Source: Cynocephalus volans (taxonomy: Eukaryota; Chordata; Mammalia; Dermoptera; Cynocephalidae). Taken from it: a DNA stretch of 64,000 nucleotides. The DNA is taken from assembly GCF_027409185.1 (NCBI RefSeq), contig NC_084467.1:15490501-15554500 (forward strand). The letters run 5' to 3'. Position 1 is the first letter of the stretch. Every line of letters starts with the position of its first letter. Positions 12,320-23,849 of this stretch are shown here, piece by piece. The notes beneath the pieces are model-generated. The model was not told the DNA's origin. It worked only from the letters and a program-made list of their open reading frames with translations, and did no database searches. The translations under genes were made by a program, and so were the position numbers.

Positions 12320-13952
12320 AACTGAAAGAGTTCACATCTGGCTTCTTCCAGAGAGGCACTGGGGAGTGGGTGGTACAAGGCAAGGTGGGAAGGGGTGCGG
12401 GGACCAGATCATGAGGGGTCATGCTCCTGTGGGGGAGGCAGGTGGAAAGGTTGACCCAGTAAAAGAGGAGAAAGCCATTAACTCTGCAGGGAGGTATCAG
12501 GAGAGGCATATCAGCTCCTCCTCTTGGGCCCAGGGAAGGGGTTCAAATCTTATTCTAGGTGTAAAGGACATTCTAAAGGTCTGTGCCCATCGCCCCTGTC
12601 CTAACAGACAGATGCTGGATTATTAACTCTTCAGTGCAGGGACAGATGGAGTTAGCTTTGCGTTTGTTTCCTGTGGTGCCCAACTGGAACTCTGCCCACA
12701 GGAGCTGCTCAAGAAATGTCTGCTGGGTTGGATTGGGACTGAGACGAGTGGAGTGGCCTGGAATTGTGGGCGTCCCAGGCTCACAACCTAGAACCCTGGG
12801 CGTTATCGGGGATCTTGCCAGCCAGAGCAATAACCTGTTCTAGAATTTCTCCCTCCTCCTTCAAAAAAAAAAAAAAAAAGTGATTTTACAGCCTGGAAAA
12901 ACAAGCAAATTTCTACTAGTTAGGAGAAAGAGTGAAGAACATTCTAGGTGGAGGCAATAACAGAAACAAACACAGCAAGGAAGGCTAGTTTGTGGTCTAT
13001 TTCTTGAGAGTGAACTGTTTAACTCATTTGATGTTTTTCAAAGATAAAACATGTATTTGCTATCAAGTAGGTGTTTGGATTTGCATTTTTGGTGAAAGTT
13101 GGACTTAGCCTGTTGTTGAGTGATTGCTGTGATGTATGTACAACCTGTATGTACTTCGTAGACTCACACCAGCATGGGACCAGCTGTGTGTATCTTCAGA
13201 GCAAGCTGCCAATTTACAGAATAGAAACCCAGATAGGGCTGCTGCTCCCTCTGGACATAATTGGTTCATTCATCCAATCGTTCTTTGATTCTACAAGTTA
13301 ATATCAACCACCAAATATGTCCTAGGCTCTGTGCTAGTTGCAGACCATGTGATGAAGAATAGGGCAGATCTGGAGGATCAAGACCTGCTATGTCCTCTAG
13401 GCCGGAGGAGCAGCAGGTACAAAAGCCCTCAGTAGGAAAGCTTGGCGTGTCCAAGAGCAGGTTAGGAGAGCACAGGCTGTCATGGGATGTCACAGCTGGT
13501 GGTACCCCAGAGCTCATCCAGCCCACACGCAATAGAGGTTGGTCTTTGCAACATCTCTGAAGATGACTCTGACATGAATAAATGTTGGGAGGGGGTGAAC
13601 CCAGAGAGCAGGAGCACAGAATATGTGACAGCTCTCTCCAAGCCATATGGCAACTGAAGGGCTCGTGATTTTTTCTTTTTTGGTAAAATATCTCAGTAAA
13701 ATATAATTTTTAAAATATTTTGGTGGAATAGAACCCATGCTTCAAAACTGCATGGCTGATGTCATGTGATTTGACAAGTCTATTGTGTTGAAAGTTCCTT
13801 TTCCTGAGAAGTCGAGTGGGAGTGTGTCCCACCCATGGAGCCCCCACCTCCCACACTACATTTTGTTTCCTAAAAAGTGATCAACAAAAAGTGGCTTCCA
13901 GATACAGGAAACTCATCATTCTTGAGATAGCTCATTCGATTCCCAGGACACG
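12320..13952. other. Intergenic DNA, no gene seen
   Basis: Low-copy-looking sequence with no recognised repeat except an A-run at 12,864-12,879 and weak repeat ends. No coding signal. Confidence 0.5.
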
Positions 13953-13957
13953 TGAAC

Positions 13958-14277
13958 TGAAAGGAAGAGTCGACACCACTTGACGATCCACCAGAGAGAG
14001 CCCGTTTTTTAGGCAGCACACACACACATATAGGGCTTTAAGGGGAAAGCTGATTGGCTTAAAATACAATCCCTACTTAGCATACCGCATGGGGCTTGGG
14101 GGGAGCTGATTGGTGTGTAATTCGCGCCGGTGGGAAGGAGAATACGGAAGAGAAGGGCAACCAGCGCCATGATGGGGTGTGGCCGAGAAGGGCTTATGTG
14201 ATCAGGGTGTGATCCCTTGGGGCATTTGGGTTCTTACATTCCTCGGTGTGATCCCTTGGGGCATTTGGGTCCCTACA
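13958..14277 (-). repeat. 3' LTR of provirus copy 1
   Basis: About 320 bp starting TG and ending CA on the minus strand, preceded by a polypurine tract. It carries a tandem 39-bp duplication at the start of U3 that the 5' LTR lacks. The polyadenylation hexamer, AATAAA in the 5' LTR, reads AAAAAA here (near 14,005-14,010). Confidence 0.93.
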
Positions 14278-14293
14278 TTCCTCCCTTTTTCTT
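14278..14293 (-). promoter_or_regulatory. Polypurine tract of provirus copy 1
   Basis: A purine run (aagaaaaagggaggaa, minus strand) abuts the TG of the 3' LTR, the expected plus-strand priming site. Confidence 0.85.
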
Positions 14294-14574
14294 GTTTTAG
14301 GAAAGGGGACTTGAAGTCATCGAGCTACTTCCTGCTGAACTGGGGCGTTGTGGGGTGGGCAAAGGGAGGAAGTTACATAAATACCCATTATGAAACCCCA
14401 AAGGAGGGTGGAGAAACAAGTAATTTCAAAAGGGGAAAAGTCCATAAATGTTCCTTGAAGCCACAAGTCGAATATGCACCGGTTCGATTCTTCGTAGTTG
14501 GAGACTGGAGGGAGCAGCCAGGCATCGGGGGCAAGGGCGTGTAGGATGCATTCCCTCTGTAAGGTGGTGTCTCT

Positions 14575-15515
14575 TCAGCATTGGCTGAGGCGCTCACGAG
14601 ATGAGGCGGGGGGTTCCTCGGTACCTAGAAGCTGGTAGTTTCTAAGCAAAAGCTGGTTAAAGGCCTGATTAGAGATTTTTCCCACTTGGGCTTGAAGAAA
14701 CCTAATGATGCAGGGCAAGAAAAGGCAGGTTATGAGGATAATGATTAGAGGTCCCAAAATGGGCCAAATCCAAGTTAGGACAGGGCTTAAGATAAAGGAG
14801 GAAAAGGGGTTAGAACTGGATGTGGTTCGTAGGCTGGAAGCCAAGTTGGTGAGTTTGATGATGTTTGTTTCTACTAGACCGGATTCATTGATATAATAAC
14901 AGCATTCTTCCCCAAGGAAGATGCAAGTACCTCCTTTTTCTGCAGTGAGGAGGTCTAGTGCTCTGCGGTTTTGGAGGGTGACCTGAGCTAAAGAGGTGAT
15001 CTGTCTCTGTAGAGAGGAAAGAGATTCGGCAGTGGAGGTCAGAGCCCCTTCAAGTTTAGCATTGATGTCTTTGACCGCCCATAAACTGTGCCCTAAGGCT
15101 CCTCCTGACAGGCCTGCTCCAACCGCTGATGTTGTTAAGGAAATACCGACCATGATCGGGAGGAACGCGGCCCTTTTTTGTCTTGAGGGGGGATGAAGAA
15201 GATAGAACAGTTCTGAATTGGAGTACAGAGTGAGTTGAGGGACGATGGTGACGAGAAGGCATGGGACAGTAAGATTGGACAGGATGGAGGTAGAGAGGGT
15301 TCCATTGCACCAGAAGAAAGAGCCTGGTGGGGCGAAGGTGTGGTTATAAATGGTTGAGGAAGGGAAGCATTTAAGGGGACGGCTGCCAGGAGCGGTCGCA
15401 TGAGAGATCTGTTGCCAGGTGTAAATGGGTGACCCTGGGGAGCTAGCAGAGGGGCCTGAAAGCTCCCTGGGTGAAGTGAAAAGAACAGGAGAAGGCCAAG
15501 GAGAAGGTTCATGTC
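14575..15515 (-). pseudogene. env: env of provirus copy 1, surface unit mostly deleted
   Basis: The ATG at 15515 overlaps the end of the integrase frame and opens a hydrophobic leader (MNLLLGLLLFFSLHPGSF). Only about 100 residues of surface unit follow before the frame is lost beside an A-run near 15,170, just ahead of the hydrophobic fusion-peptide-like segment. The transmembrane unit (15153-14575, about 190 codons) is open and shows a leucine heptad region, the LQNRRALDLL segment typical of gammaretroviral Env, a CX6CC cluster ending GEECC and a membrane anchor (ILITCLFLPCIIRFL). The whole gene is about 310 codons against 500-650 in the family, so most of the receptor-binding part is missing. 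Confidence 0.85.
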
Positions 15516-16741
15516 TCCGGAATTAGGGGTAGGGCTGAGGTCCGGGATAGGCGGAGTTTGAAAGGGTCGGTAGGATGAGGGATACACTTAAAAGAATGGT
15601 GTGTTAAGTTCTTCTGCAGTTTGTTACTGGAGTTCTCGCTGGCCGATGGCGGATCCTGAGTGTAAGGCTTCAGCCTAGAAATATGAATCCATGGAGTAAC
15701 ATGATTACCTGGCAGGGCAAGTCTAGCAGTGGTCGCAGTGCAAAGGATGACAGGACATGGGCCTTCCCACTTAGGGGTTAGGGCGGTTTTGGGTTCTGGG
15801 GAAGTGTAGAATACTAATTGGCCTGGGCTGAGTGAAAGGTTATTTTTGGAAAGTGATGGATCTGGAAGTAGCCAGTCCTGGTGCTTCCATAATTCGGTGC
15901 GAAGGTGGGAGAGCAAAGGTAAAGCCATGGCGGGTGGTTTGGGTCCTTCAGTTGCTGTGATCCCCGGGGGTAGGAGGGGCCTACCATACATGACTTCAAA
16001 AGGGGAAAGATTGGAGGGCCTCTTTGGGAGAGCTCTGGCCTTGAGTAGAACGAGAGGTAGAAGACGGACCCAATCAAGGTGTAATTCCAGAGATAATTTA
16101 GTTAGTATGTCTTTTAAGGTTCTGTTGGTTCTTTCTACCTTTCCAGGTGCCTGAGGTCGGTAAGGGCAATGTAGGTGCCAGGGGAGAGAGAGTGACTGGG
16201 AGAGTTTTTGTACTATCTGGGTGGTAAATTCAGGTCCATTGTCAGATTGAATGGAAGTAGGCATCCCAAATCGTGGGATGATTTGGGAAAGGAGAGTCTG
16301 GGCTACGGTGGAGGCCTTTTTATTGGATGTTGGGAATGCCTCCACCCATCCTGAAAAGGTATCAACAAACACCAAGAGGTATTTGAGGCGCCGGACAGAA
16401 GGCATGTGTGTATAATTGACTTGCCAGTTGGCTGCGGGTGTGAGACCTCTGGCCTGGTGGGAGGGGTATGGCCCAGGTTTGAGAGGGGTGTTAGGATTGG
16501 TACACTGGCAGATTGTGCATGAGGAGGAGATTTTTCGTAAGAGGGCTTTGTCAGATGGGGTGATTGAGAAGAAGGCTTGAAAAAACTGGGATAAAGCTTG
16601 AGGGCTAGAGTGAAACAGGTCATGGAGCAAGCGAAAGAGAGAGGACTTATCATCATTAGGCGGTTGGGGCTGAGAGGGTGTCTGTGAACCTTGGGAGCCG
16701 TAAGGAAGAATGGGAAGTTGGTTTTGTGTCTGTGGGTGCAT
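15509..16741 (-). pseudogene. pol: Integrase region of pol, provirus copy 1
   Basis: This is the longest open frame in the window (410 codons). It has part of the zinc-binding domain (CTICQC), the core segment LLVFVDTFSGWVEAFP, SDNGPEF and GKVERTN, and a C-terminal domain, in gammaretroviral order. The first catalytic Asp is not present: the segment reads WQVNYTHMP, with Asn where the family has Asp. The second Asp and the Glu remain. The end overlaps the env start by a few bases, as usual for the genus. Confidence 0.92.
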
Positions 16742-17099
16742 TGCCGCAGTGCGTGAGACAAGGTCAGCCTTACAATTCCTGCAAGTGATTGGGGAATCGT
16801 CCTTCTGGTGGGATCTGCAATGAATGACTCCTAATTTACAAGGTAAATGGGATGCCTCGATTAATGTGGAGATTAAAGCTGAGTTGGTGATAAGCAGACC
16901 TTGGTGTTAAGCAGACCGCGTTCTTTTCATATGGCGGCATGAGAGAGAAGTATATGAAAGACATATTTGGAGTCAGTGTACAAGTTAAGAGTTCTTCCTT
17001 CAGCTAGAACGCAGGCTCGCGTGGCAGCGATAAGTTCAGACTGCTGGTTGGTAGTACCGCTGGGTAAAGGTTGGGCTTCTATAACCGAATCAAGGGAGA

Positions 17100-18623
17100 C
17101 TATGGCATACCCTGCGTAATGAGTGTTTCCTTCCTTGAATGAGGATCCATCCGTGAACGATGCAAGATCAGCGTGAGACAGGGGCCCCTCAGTGATGGAA
17201 GGTGGTAAGGTATGAAATTCTGAAGGCTTTCTATGCAGCTGTGCAAAGGCATGTTGGGGGAATCTGGTATAGGCAGTAGGGTAGCCGGGTTTAGGGGTGG
17301 GCAGGTATTGAAGGATAGGGCAGGATTTTCCAGAAACGAGGATAGGAGGGTTAGGATTCTGGAAGGTGGGAGGGAGTGGAGAGCCTTATAGGTAAGGAGG
17401 TCTTTAAGGTGATGTGGTGAGAGAATGGTAAGAGGTGCCCCAAATGTTAATTTGGATGCCTCCTTATGCAGCAACTGCCCCGCTGCTAGGGCTCTTAGAC
17501 GGGGTGCCCAGCCTTGTACAGTGGGGTCTAACTGTTTTGATAGGTATGCTACAGGGGCAAAGGAGGGGCCATAATTCTGTCCTAGGACGCCTAGAGCTTG
17601 TCCCACATTTTCATGAACATAGAGGAAAAAGGGTTTAGTTAGATCAGGGAGATGAAGTGCAGGGGCCGTTAGAAGGGCCTGCCGAAGCTTGAGAAAAGGG
17701 CGCTGAGATAAGGAGAGTAAAGGTTCTTCAGGAGGACCCTTACTCATATTATAGAGAGGTCGGGCTAGCAAAGAGAAATTGGGGATCCATGCTCTGAAAT
17801 ATCCGGCTAGACCCAGGAAAGATAGGATTTCTGTTTTGGTTTTGGGGATGGGCAGGTCAGTAAGAAGCTGTTTCCTGTCCAGGGTGATTTCCTTCTTTCC
17901 CGGGGAGAGGAGAAAACCAAGGTAGGTTACAGACGACGGCAAGGAGATTTGGGCTTTGGTGGGGGACACTCGATATCCCCTACCTGCTAGGAAGTTAAGC
18001 AAATGGGCAGTGTCAGCTTGGGATTGTTCCTATGAAGGACTGCATAGAAGGAGATCGTCCACATATTGTAATAAGGTGGACTCTGGATGGTTTAAGTGAA
18101 AAGATTTGAGGTCCTGTGCTAGGGTCTGCCCGAAAATATGAGGGCTATCCCGAAATCCCTGTGGCAGGACCATCCAAGTGAGTTGTTCGGAGTGGCGGGA
18201 ATGGGGGTCGGTCCATGTGAAGGCAAAAATGTCCTGAGTATTGGTTTCCAGGGGTATGGAAAAGAAGGCATCCTTTAAGTCCAGAACCAAGAAATGAGTA
18301 GAGGTCGCTGGGACCTTGGAAAGGAGAGTGTATGGATTTGATACAAGGGGGTGAATGGGAATGACAGCGGCATTAACAAGACGGAGATCTTGGACGAGAC
18401 GAAAGGCGCTATTAGGTTTTTTACAGCGAGTATGGGAGTATTGAAAGGGGAGCGAGTGGGATGGAGATACCCCTTTTTTAATAGGTCCTGAATGATGGGA
18501 CTTAACCCGAGGAGGGCTACTGTGGTTAATGGATACTGAGCCTGGCAAATATATTTGGAGGGGTCTTTTAGTTTTATGTGTATGGGGGAACATTGGGCCA
18601 GAGCGGGGCTGGCCATGTCCCAA
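17100..18623 (-). pseudogene. pol: Reverse transcriptase and start of RNase H, provirus copy 1
   Basis: The frame contains LVLDLKDAFFSIPL, LPQGFRDSP and the active-site motif YVDDLLLCSPS. A TAG at 18032-18030 directly follows the YVDD segment, and the same frame then reopens for the thumb and connection (FLGLAGYFRAWIPNFS) to 17100. Upstream, the RT N terminus sits in the protease frame, and the shift between the two coincides with an A6 run near 18,420. The rest of RNase H (about 17,099-16,742) is broken. Confidence 0.92.
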
Positions 18624-19156
18624 ACTGTGGGGTTAACAGCGTGCGTCAGGATGGGTAAGGACTTTTTTGGAGGGGTGGAATTAGTAGGATCTTGGGCTGG
18701 AACTAGCGCTAGGAGGAAGGAAACGGGGGAAGAGGAAGAGGACAGGGGCAAGGTAATGGAGACTTGAAGCCGTGATAGAATGTCCCGTCCCAACAAGGGG
18801 ACGGGGCATTGTGGCATGACTAGAAAGGAATGGGAGAAAACGGATTGAGTGCCTTGAAGGCAGCAGGTTAAAAGAGGGGTTTTTTGGGGAAAGATTTGTT
18901 TACCTCCTACCCCGACTATAGGAGAGCTGCTGGAGGTGGTGGGGCCTTTATATCCCCTTAAGACCAAAAAGGTGGCTCCAGTGTCCAGGAGGAAAGATAT
19001 TGGGTGGCCGTCCACAACCATGGATACCCTGGGCTCCTGCTTTGTTATAGAGATGGTCGGGAAGGGCCCAAGGCTCCATCAGTCCTCCTCAGCGAGGCCC
19101 ACCATAGGTGGAGTCCACAGTTGAGGGGACTGTGGGGCAGTTGGTCCCTCACCCCT
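18424..19156 (-). pseudogene. pro: Protease and RT N terminus, provirus copy 1
   Basis: Following the gag stop in the same frame, the segment FLLDTGATFLVL gives the retroviral aspartic protease motif DTGA, with the flap region and GRDIL further on. It continues into the RT N terminus (QYPLTTVALLGLSPIIQDLL) before the frameshift near 18,420. Same-frame placement after gag fits stop-codon readthrough. Confidence 0.88.
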
Positions 19157-20631
19157 TCAGGCAAGGGGGCAATCAGATCCCCAATGTCCCTTCTTTTTGC
19201 ATTTTGGACAAGGAGTGGTGGGTGGCCTGGGGGTGGGGCAAGACTTTGCCCAATGCCCTTCCTTTCCACATTTAAAGCAGGCTCCAGGTGGAGGTTTAGA
19301 GGTGGAGGCTGTGGGAGGGCGCCCAGGGGGTTTGATAAGCCGGGCCAACATCTGGAAGTTGGCGTGGTCAGCCTTTTGTTTTCGATGTTCCTTTTCCTCC
19401 TCCCGATTATGAAAAACCTTGAAGGCCACTGACAGGATTTCGGTCTGAGGGGTTGCAGGACCCTGCTCTAATTTTTTAAGTTTAGTTTCAATGTCAGGGT
19501 AGGATTGGGCCAGGAAATAGGTCATAAGGACATGCCGGCCATCTTCTGAGTTGGAGTCTAAGTTAGTGTATTGTTGAAAGGCCTGAGTTAATCTATTGAG
19601 GAACTCGGAGGGAGTTTCTTCCTTTTTTTGGACAATGTCTTGAATTTTTTGGAAATTGACGACCTTGCGAGCCGATTTTTTGAGGCCAATTATTAAGCAA
19701 GAGGCAAAACGGTCTCGAGCCTGGATTCCCTGGGCTGTGTTATAATCCCAATCAGGTTCCTGTTCTGGGACTGCTTGGGGGCCTGTCGGGTGATCTGGAT
19801 TGGTACGATGGGTGTCAGTGGCATGGGTTTGGGCTGTATCCTAGACCCTGCGGCGTTCCTCAGGGAGGAGGGTATTGGCTAGGAGCATGAAGATGTCATG
19901 ATGTGTGAGGCTGTAGGTCTGCAGGATCCATTGGAATTCTTTAATGTAGGTGGTAGGGTCGGTAGAGAAAGAGCCTAGTCTTTTTTCTAATTCTGTAAGG
20001 TCAGCTAGGGGAAAGGGAACATGGACCCTAACTACTCCTTCAGCCCCAGCTGCCTCACGTAGTGGGGCGATTGTTAAGGGGCGGGGGGAGGTCCTCGGGA
20101 ACGGGTGAAAGGGGGGCTTAGTGGGTCAGAAGTAGGGGAGGGTAAAGACGGGGGACTCGATGGCGCAGGAGGTGCAGAAGGTGAAGCGGATGACGGGGGT
20201 GGAGGAGTGGATGCCGGCAGCACTGGGGGAGGAGGAGGTCGGTAGGGTGGGGGTTCATCAGCAGGGTCGAAGGTGGAAGAATCGAGGGGTGACTGTGAAG
20301 AGGGTTTACAGGCTAAAAGGACTTGAGAGGGAGCACAGGAGGAGAAGAGGGCGGGGTTCTGAGCCAAGAGGCAAAAAGCTTTGATGTAGGGGCTCTCCTT
20401 CCATTTTTTTAGGTGCTGGCAGTAGTTAAAGAGGTCTTGTAGAATGTTAGGATCTAGTGTGCCCTCAGGGGGCCATGTGTTTTGATTATCTAAAGGATAA
20501 TAAGGCCAATCTTGTGTACAGAATTTGGTGAGGAGTTTGGGCTCAATATCTGGCCCGAGGGAAAGGTTGGTGAGGTTTTTCAGAAGGCATTGAAGTGGAG
20601 AGTCCCCTAGGGAGGAGGAGGAAGCGCCCAT
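19157..20631 (-). pseudogene. gag: gag of provirus copy 1
   Basis: The start MGASSSSLG gives an N-terminal Gly suited to myristoylation. Matrix is followed by a long proline-rich stretch with a PPPY late-domain motif. Capsid (about 20,073-19,530) is interrupted by stops or frameshifts; the segment DIVQKKEETPSEFLNRL resembles the major homology region. Nucleocapsid has two zinc knuckles, CFKCGKEGHWAKSC and CPKCKKKGHWGSDC. Gag ends at a stop at 19157-19159. Two knuckles rather than one fits the HERV-H/F side of the gammaretrovirus-like group. Confidence 0.9.
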
Positions 20632-21404
20632 TCTGGTCTCTTAATGGGAATTTAGACAGAAATCGGACAGAGCTTTAGTGATAAGACAGATCCTTCGGCC
20701 AGTTGGGAAAGGCAGGATCCTAGAGGGCGTCCCCAGTAGGCCACGTTAGTCCCAGCAGGTTCAGGTACGAACCAGGAGGAGAGAAGGGAGGTGTGGGTCA
20801 TCACCCAGACCTTCACTTCTCTAGGGCAAAAGCCCAGTGCCTGAAGGAACCTAGCGCTAGGAATTTCTGGTCGGTCCCGGACCCAGGAAGTGGAGAGAGA
20901 TGGAAATTGGACAGAGATTAGAAGAGAGTGGTGGACAAGAGGGTGAAAGAGAGAAGGAGAGAACAGAATGGGGCTTTTAACCTCCAAAAATGAAAGTAAA
21001 AGTTTACTGGGGCTTTGGAACCTGTTATAGATTGGGAATTCATGGTGGTCGTGAAGACCGTGGTGGGGTGGGGTATGGGCGTTAGGGGCTACCGGATGAT
21101 CATGGCTAGACTCCCTGTGGTAGCATGAAAAGGGCCGGTGGCCTTTAGGAAAGGGGGCTTACCTAATGATGAGCCGGTGTTGAGCGGAAGGAGCCAGCGC
21201 CGAAAACGATGGACGAGGGTGGACCGTCAATGGTGAGCGGTGGAAGGGAGGCTGGTCCTGGCGGGACGGAGTTCCCGAGGGGCGACTCGAGAGGTGCTGC
21301 CGCTGTGATCTGAAAAGTGTTACAGCTCGAGGGAGCCCTGAGGGGCGACTTGGAAGGTGCTGTCGCTGCGATCCGAAAAGTGTCGCCGCTCGAGAGAAGC
21401 TACG
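20632..21404 (-). other. Leader of provirus copy 1 with splice donor
   Basis: Untranslated leader between primer site and gag. On the minus strand a consensus donor (ATTAG then GTAAGC) lies at 21163/21162. The same donor is conserved in the fragment at 45,061, so it is the likely major splice donor for env mRNA. Confidence 0.7.
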
Positions 21405-21422
21405 TCCCGGGTTTCGGCACCA
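21405..21422 (-). promoter_or_regulatory. tRNA-Phe primer binding site
   Basis: On the minus strand the 18 bases TGGTGCCGAAACCCGGGA complement the 3' end of tRNA-Phe including CCA, two bases after the LTR terminus CA. Confidence 0.9.
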
Positions 21423-21424
21423 AA

Positions 21425-21708
21425 TGAAAGGAGGAGTCGACACCAGTTGACGATCCACCGGAGAGAGCCCGTTTATTAGGCAGCACACACACACATATAT
21501 AGGGCTTTAAGGGGAAAGCTGATTGGCTTAAAATACAATCCCTACTTAGCATACCGCATGGGGCTTGGGGGGGAGCTGATTGGTGTGTAATTCGCGCCGG
21601 CGGGAAGGAGAATACGGAAGAGAAGGGCAACCAGTGCCATGATGGGGTGTGGCCGAGAAGGGCTTATGTGATTGGGGTGTGATCCCTTGGGGCATTTAGG
21701 TCCCTATA
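21425..21708 (-). repeat. 5' LTR of provirus copy 1
   Basis: A 284-bp LTR, minus strand, with AATAAA (complement at 21472-21477) and a TATATA box upstream of it. It starts TATAGGG, where the partner LTR has TGTAGGG. It lacks the 39-bp U3 duplication seen in the 3' LTR and in the related fragment at 44,545. Confidence 0.92.
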
Positions 21709-22199
21709 TGAACTGTTAGAAAAAACCCTCTTGGCCGGAGCCAAAATCTGACTCCTTAGGGCATCTGTGCCTGGTTTTGTTTCTGTGATCTGGAGCCATG
21801 TGGGACTATAGTTCCTTTTACCCCCAACAGCCCTTCAGAGACTTGGAGACAGACTGGGCACCCCTGAGCCACCTTCCAAAAAGCAGTCAGCCCCGATTCC
21901 CTCTATCCTGCCTCCTGTGACCCAGACACCTGCTAGTTTTCCAGAAATCCACTCAGAATGGGGCTCAGGACAAGGCACATCCCTCTGGGTATGGTCTGTT
22001 AGGAGCCCTCATTCTGGGGGTTACGGTCCTGCCGTCACCACCAAGGATGACCACTGCTTCTGTGACATGACTGGTACTGGGTCTGTGGTCATGCACATGA
22101 TTGCTGAGCTGTGTTACCCGCCCTGTCCTTGTGCATTTCAGCTTTGGGGATCTCAGGATAGGACCTACTCAGTCTCTTCTTACTGAACTCAGATTATCT

Positions 22200-23180
22200 G
22201 TCTGTTGATCAAGACCATTCTAAGACCACTAGGACAAAAGTCCAAACTCCTTAACAGGACACCTAAGGTTCCTTGTGACCTACCCAGCTACACTTCTTAG
22301 GCCAGTCCTTCCCACCGTTCCTGAATTCCTACTAAACACTTAAAATTCCTGAGAAGTCAAGTGGGGTCATGTCCCACCTTGCTCCTAAAAGCAGCCGACA
22401 TTTATTGACTCCTTCCTTACCTGCCACAGATCAACTAAAACACAGGGATGAGGCAGGTAAAATTGTTAATCATTCATGTTGGTGGACTGAAGCACAGAGC
22501 AGTTAGGAAACTTGCCCAAAGTCACACAGCTAATAAGTGTTGGTTCCAGAACATAGGCTCTTAACGACGACCATTCATCCTGCCTTGGTCAGGGGTACGC
22601 CAGAGCAGCTTGTATTGACTTACTAGCGCTGAATGTCAAATTTTTGGTAATTTTGTAAGCTAATTGTTAAAATAAAGGCATCATTAAAAACTTGAATTAT
22701 ATAAACTGACAAGTGATATTAAAAACAAAGATAAAAAATACTCAACGTGTATCACTTCCAAATTATTTTACTGCACTTACTGTTATCTGTGTTCTCGAGG
22801 CTGTTTATGTTTATTGGATCTGAATGTTGGAAACACTACATAATGGTGCTCCACTGTGCACCTCTTCCCAACTCTGCATTCAGGGAAATTGTGCCGATAG
22901 CATGAAATGGTCCATGGTGGGAATATTTACACTACAGAAATTGTCAAATGTTAAAAATCAAGGCTTTTCCCCCTGGAGAGCCAGTTATTAAGTATTGGCT
23001 AGAATACCACTGCCTACTCTCCTTGGCTACCACACGTGTGCCAGTGAGTCTTACAGAGGGTGTTCCTCCTACCTGCAATGCCCTTTCCTCACATTCTTGT
23101 CCTGGTGAACTTCAACCCATTCTAAGATTCAGTACAGGTGCCTCCTCTTCCAGAAATCCCTCAATGTCCTGCTCATCCTG
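22200..23180 (+). mobile_element. Split L2 with MIR between
   Basis: L2 text at about 22,210-22,330 and 22,995-23,180 is separated by other DNA, including a MIR (22,395-22,565). 22,600-22,950 is AT-rich and unrecognised. Confidence 0.6.
22395..22565 (+). repeat. MIR
   Basis: The core cttgcccaaagtcacacagc with flanking tRNA-related and 3' parts marks a mammalian-wide interspersed repeat. Confidence 0.8.
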
Positions 23181-23849
23181 GGATGGGTGCCCTAATGTGC
23201 TTAGACAGTATTTACTGAGCAACTACTATGTACTAGGCTCTGAGCTGAACATGTGAAACATGAGGTTGTATAAGAGATGATCTCTGCTCCCAAGGCACTC
23301 ACTGTCTCATCACTGGTAGATGTGTTGAGAGGATAGGACTCAAGACTCAGTTCTATGACAGGCCACCAGAGACCCCTCCAGGCAGAGAGCAACTGTGGGG
23401 CAGATTGGACATAAGGCAATAAGGGGTGGTGGGGACTAGGGCAAAGCTAACATGTGTCCCATCCGTAGGTGCAGTTACTTCTCAGTGATGGCCCATTGTA
23501 GCCATGTAGGAATCCAGACCCAAGATTGCCAGACATTTCAAAGAGAAGCTGGAAATTTGGATTTCTGTCTGAGATCTTTTGACCTATGTACAGTGGCAAT
23601 GAATTACATTTTTTAAAAAAAGCACTGTGTAGGCCAAGAGAAGCATTTCCTAGAACTGCATGTAGCTCTGGGCTGAAAGTTTATATTCAAAGATCCACTT
23701 CCATTCATGAAGCAAATATTGGGATTATCGGCCCATTTTACTAATTATAACTCAGCTTTCACTTCTCCATTTTGTCTGTAAGGAAGTCACATGGGACTTG
23801 GGTCAGATGTTTTATGAGAATCTCAATCATTATGTCTTTATTGGTTCTC

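Larger units (their letters stand above)
13958..21708 (-). mobile_element. Near full-length endogenous gammaretrovirus-like provirus, copy 1 (tRNA-Phe primed)
   Basis: Two LTRs bracket gag, pro-pol and env remnants in gammaretroviral order. A perfect 5-bp target duplication TGAAC flanks it (13953-13957 and 21709-21713). The 18-base primer site at 21405-21422 is complementary to the 3' end of tRNA-Phe, as in the HERV-F/H group. Gag and the protease lie in the same frame separated by a stop, the readthrough arrangement of gammaretroviruses. By eye the LTRs differ at about 11 of roughly 280 aligned bases, so it is neither brand new nor very old. No gene is fully open. It belongs to the same family as the fragment at 44,545. 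Confidence 0.93.

Noticed and set aside
15509-16741. Integrase frame as a functional host gene
   Set aside because: It is inside a dated provirus with broken neighbours and lacks a catalytic Asp. The open length can be explained by moderate age.
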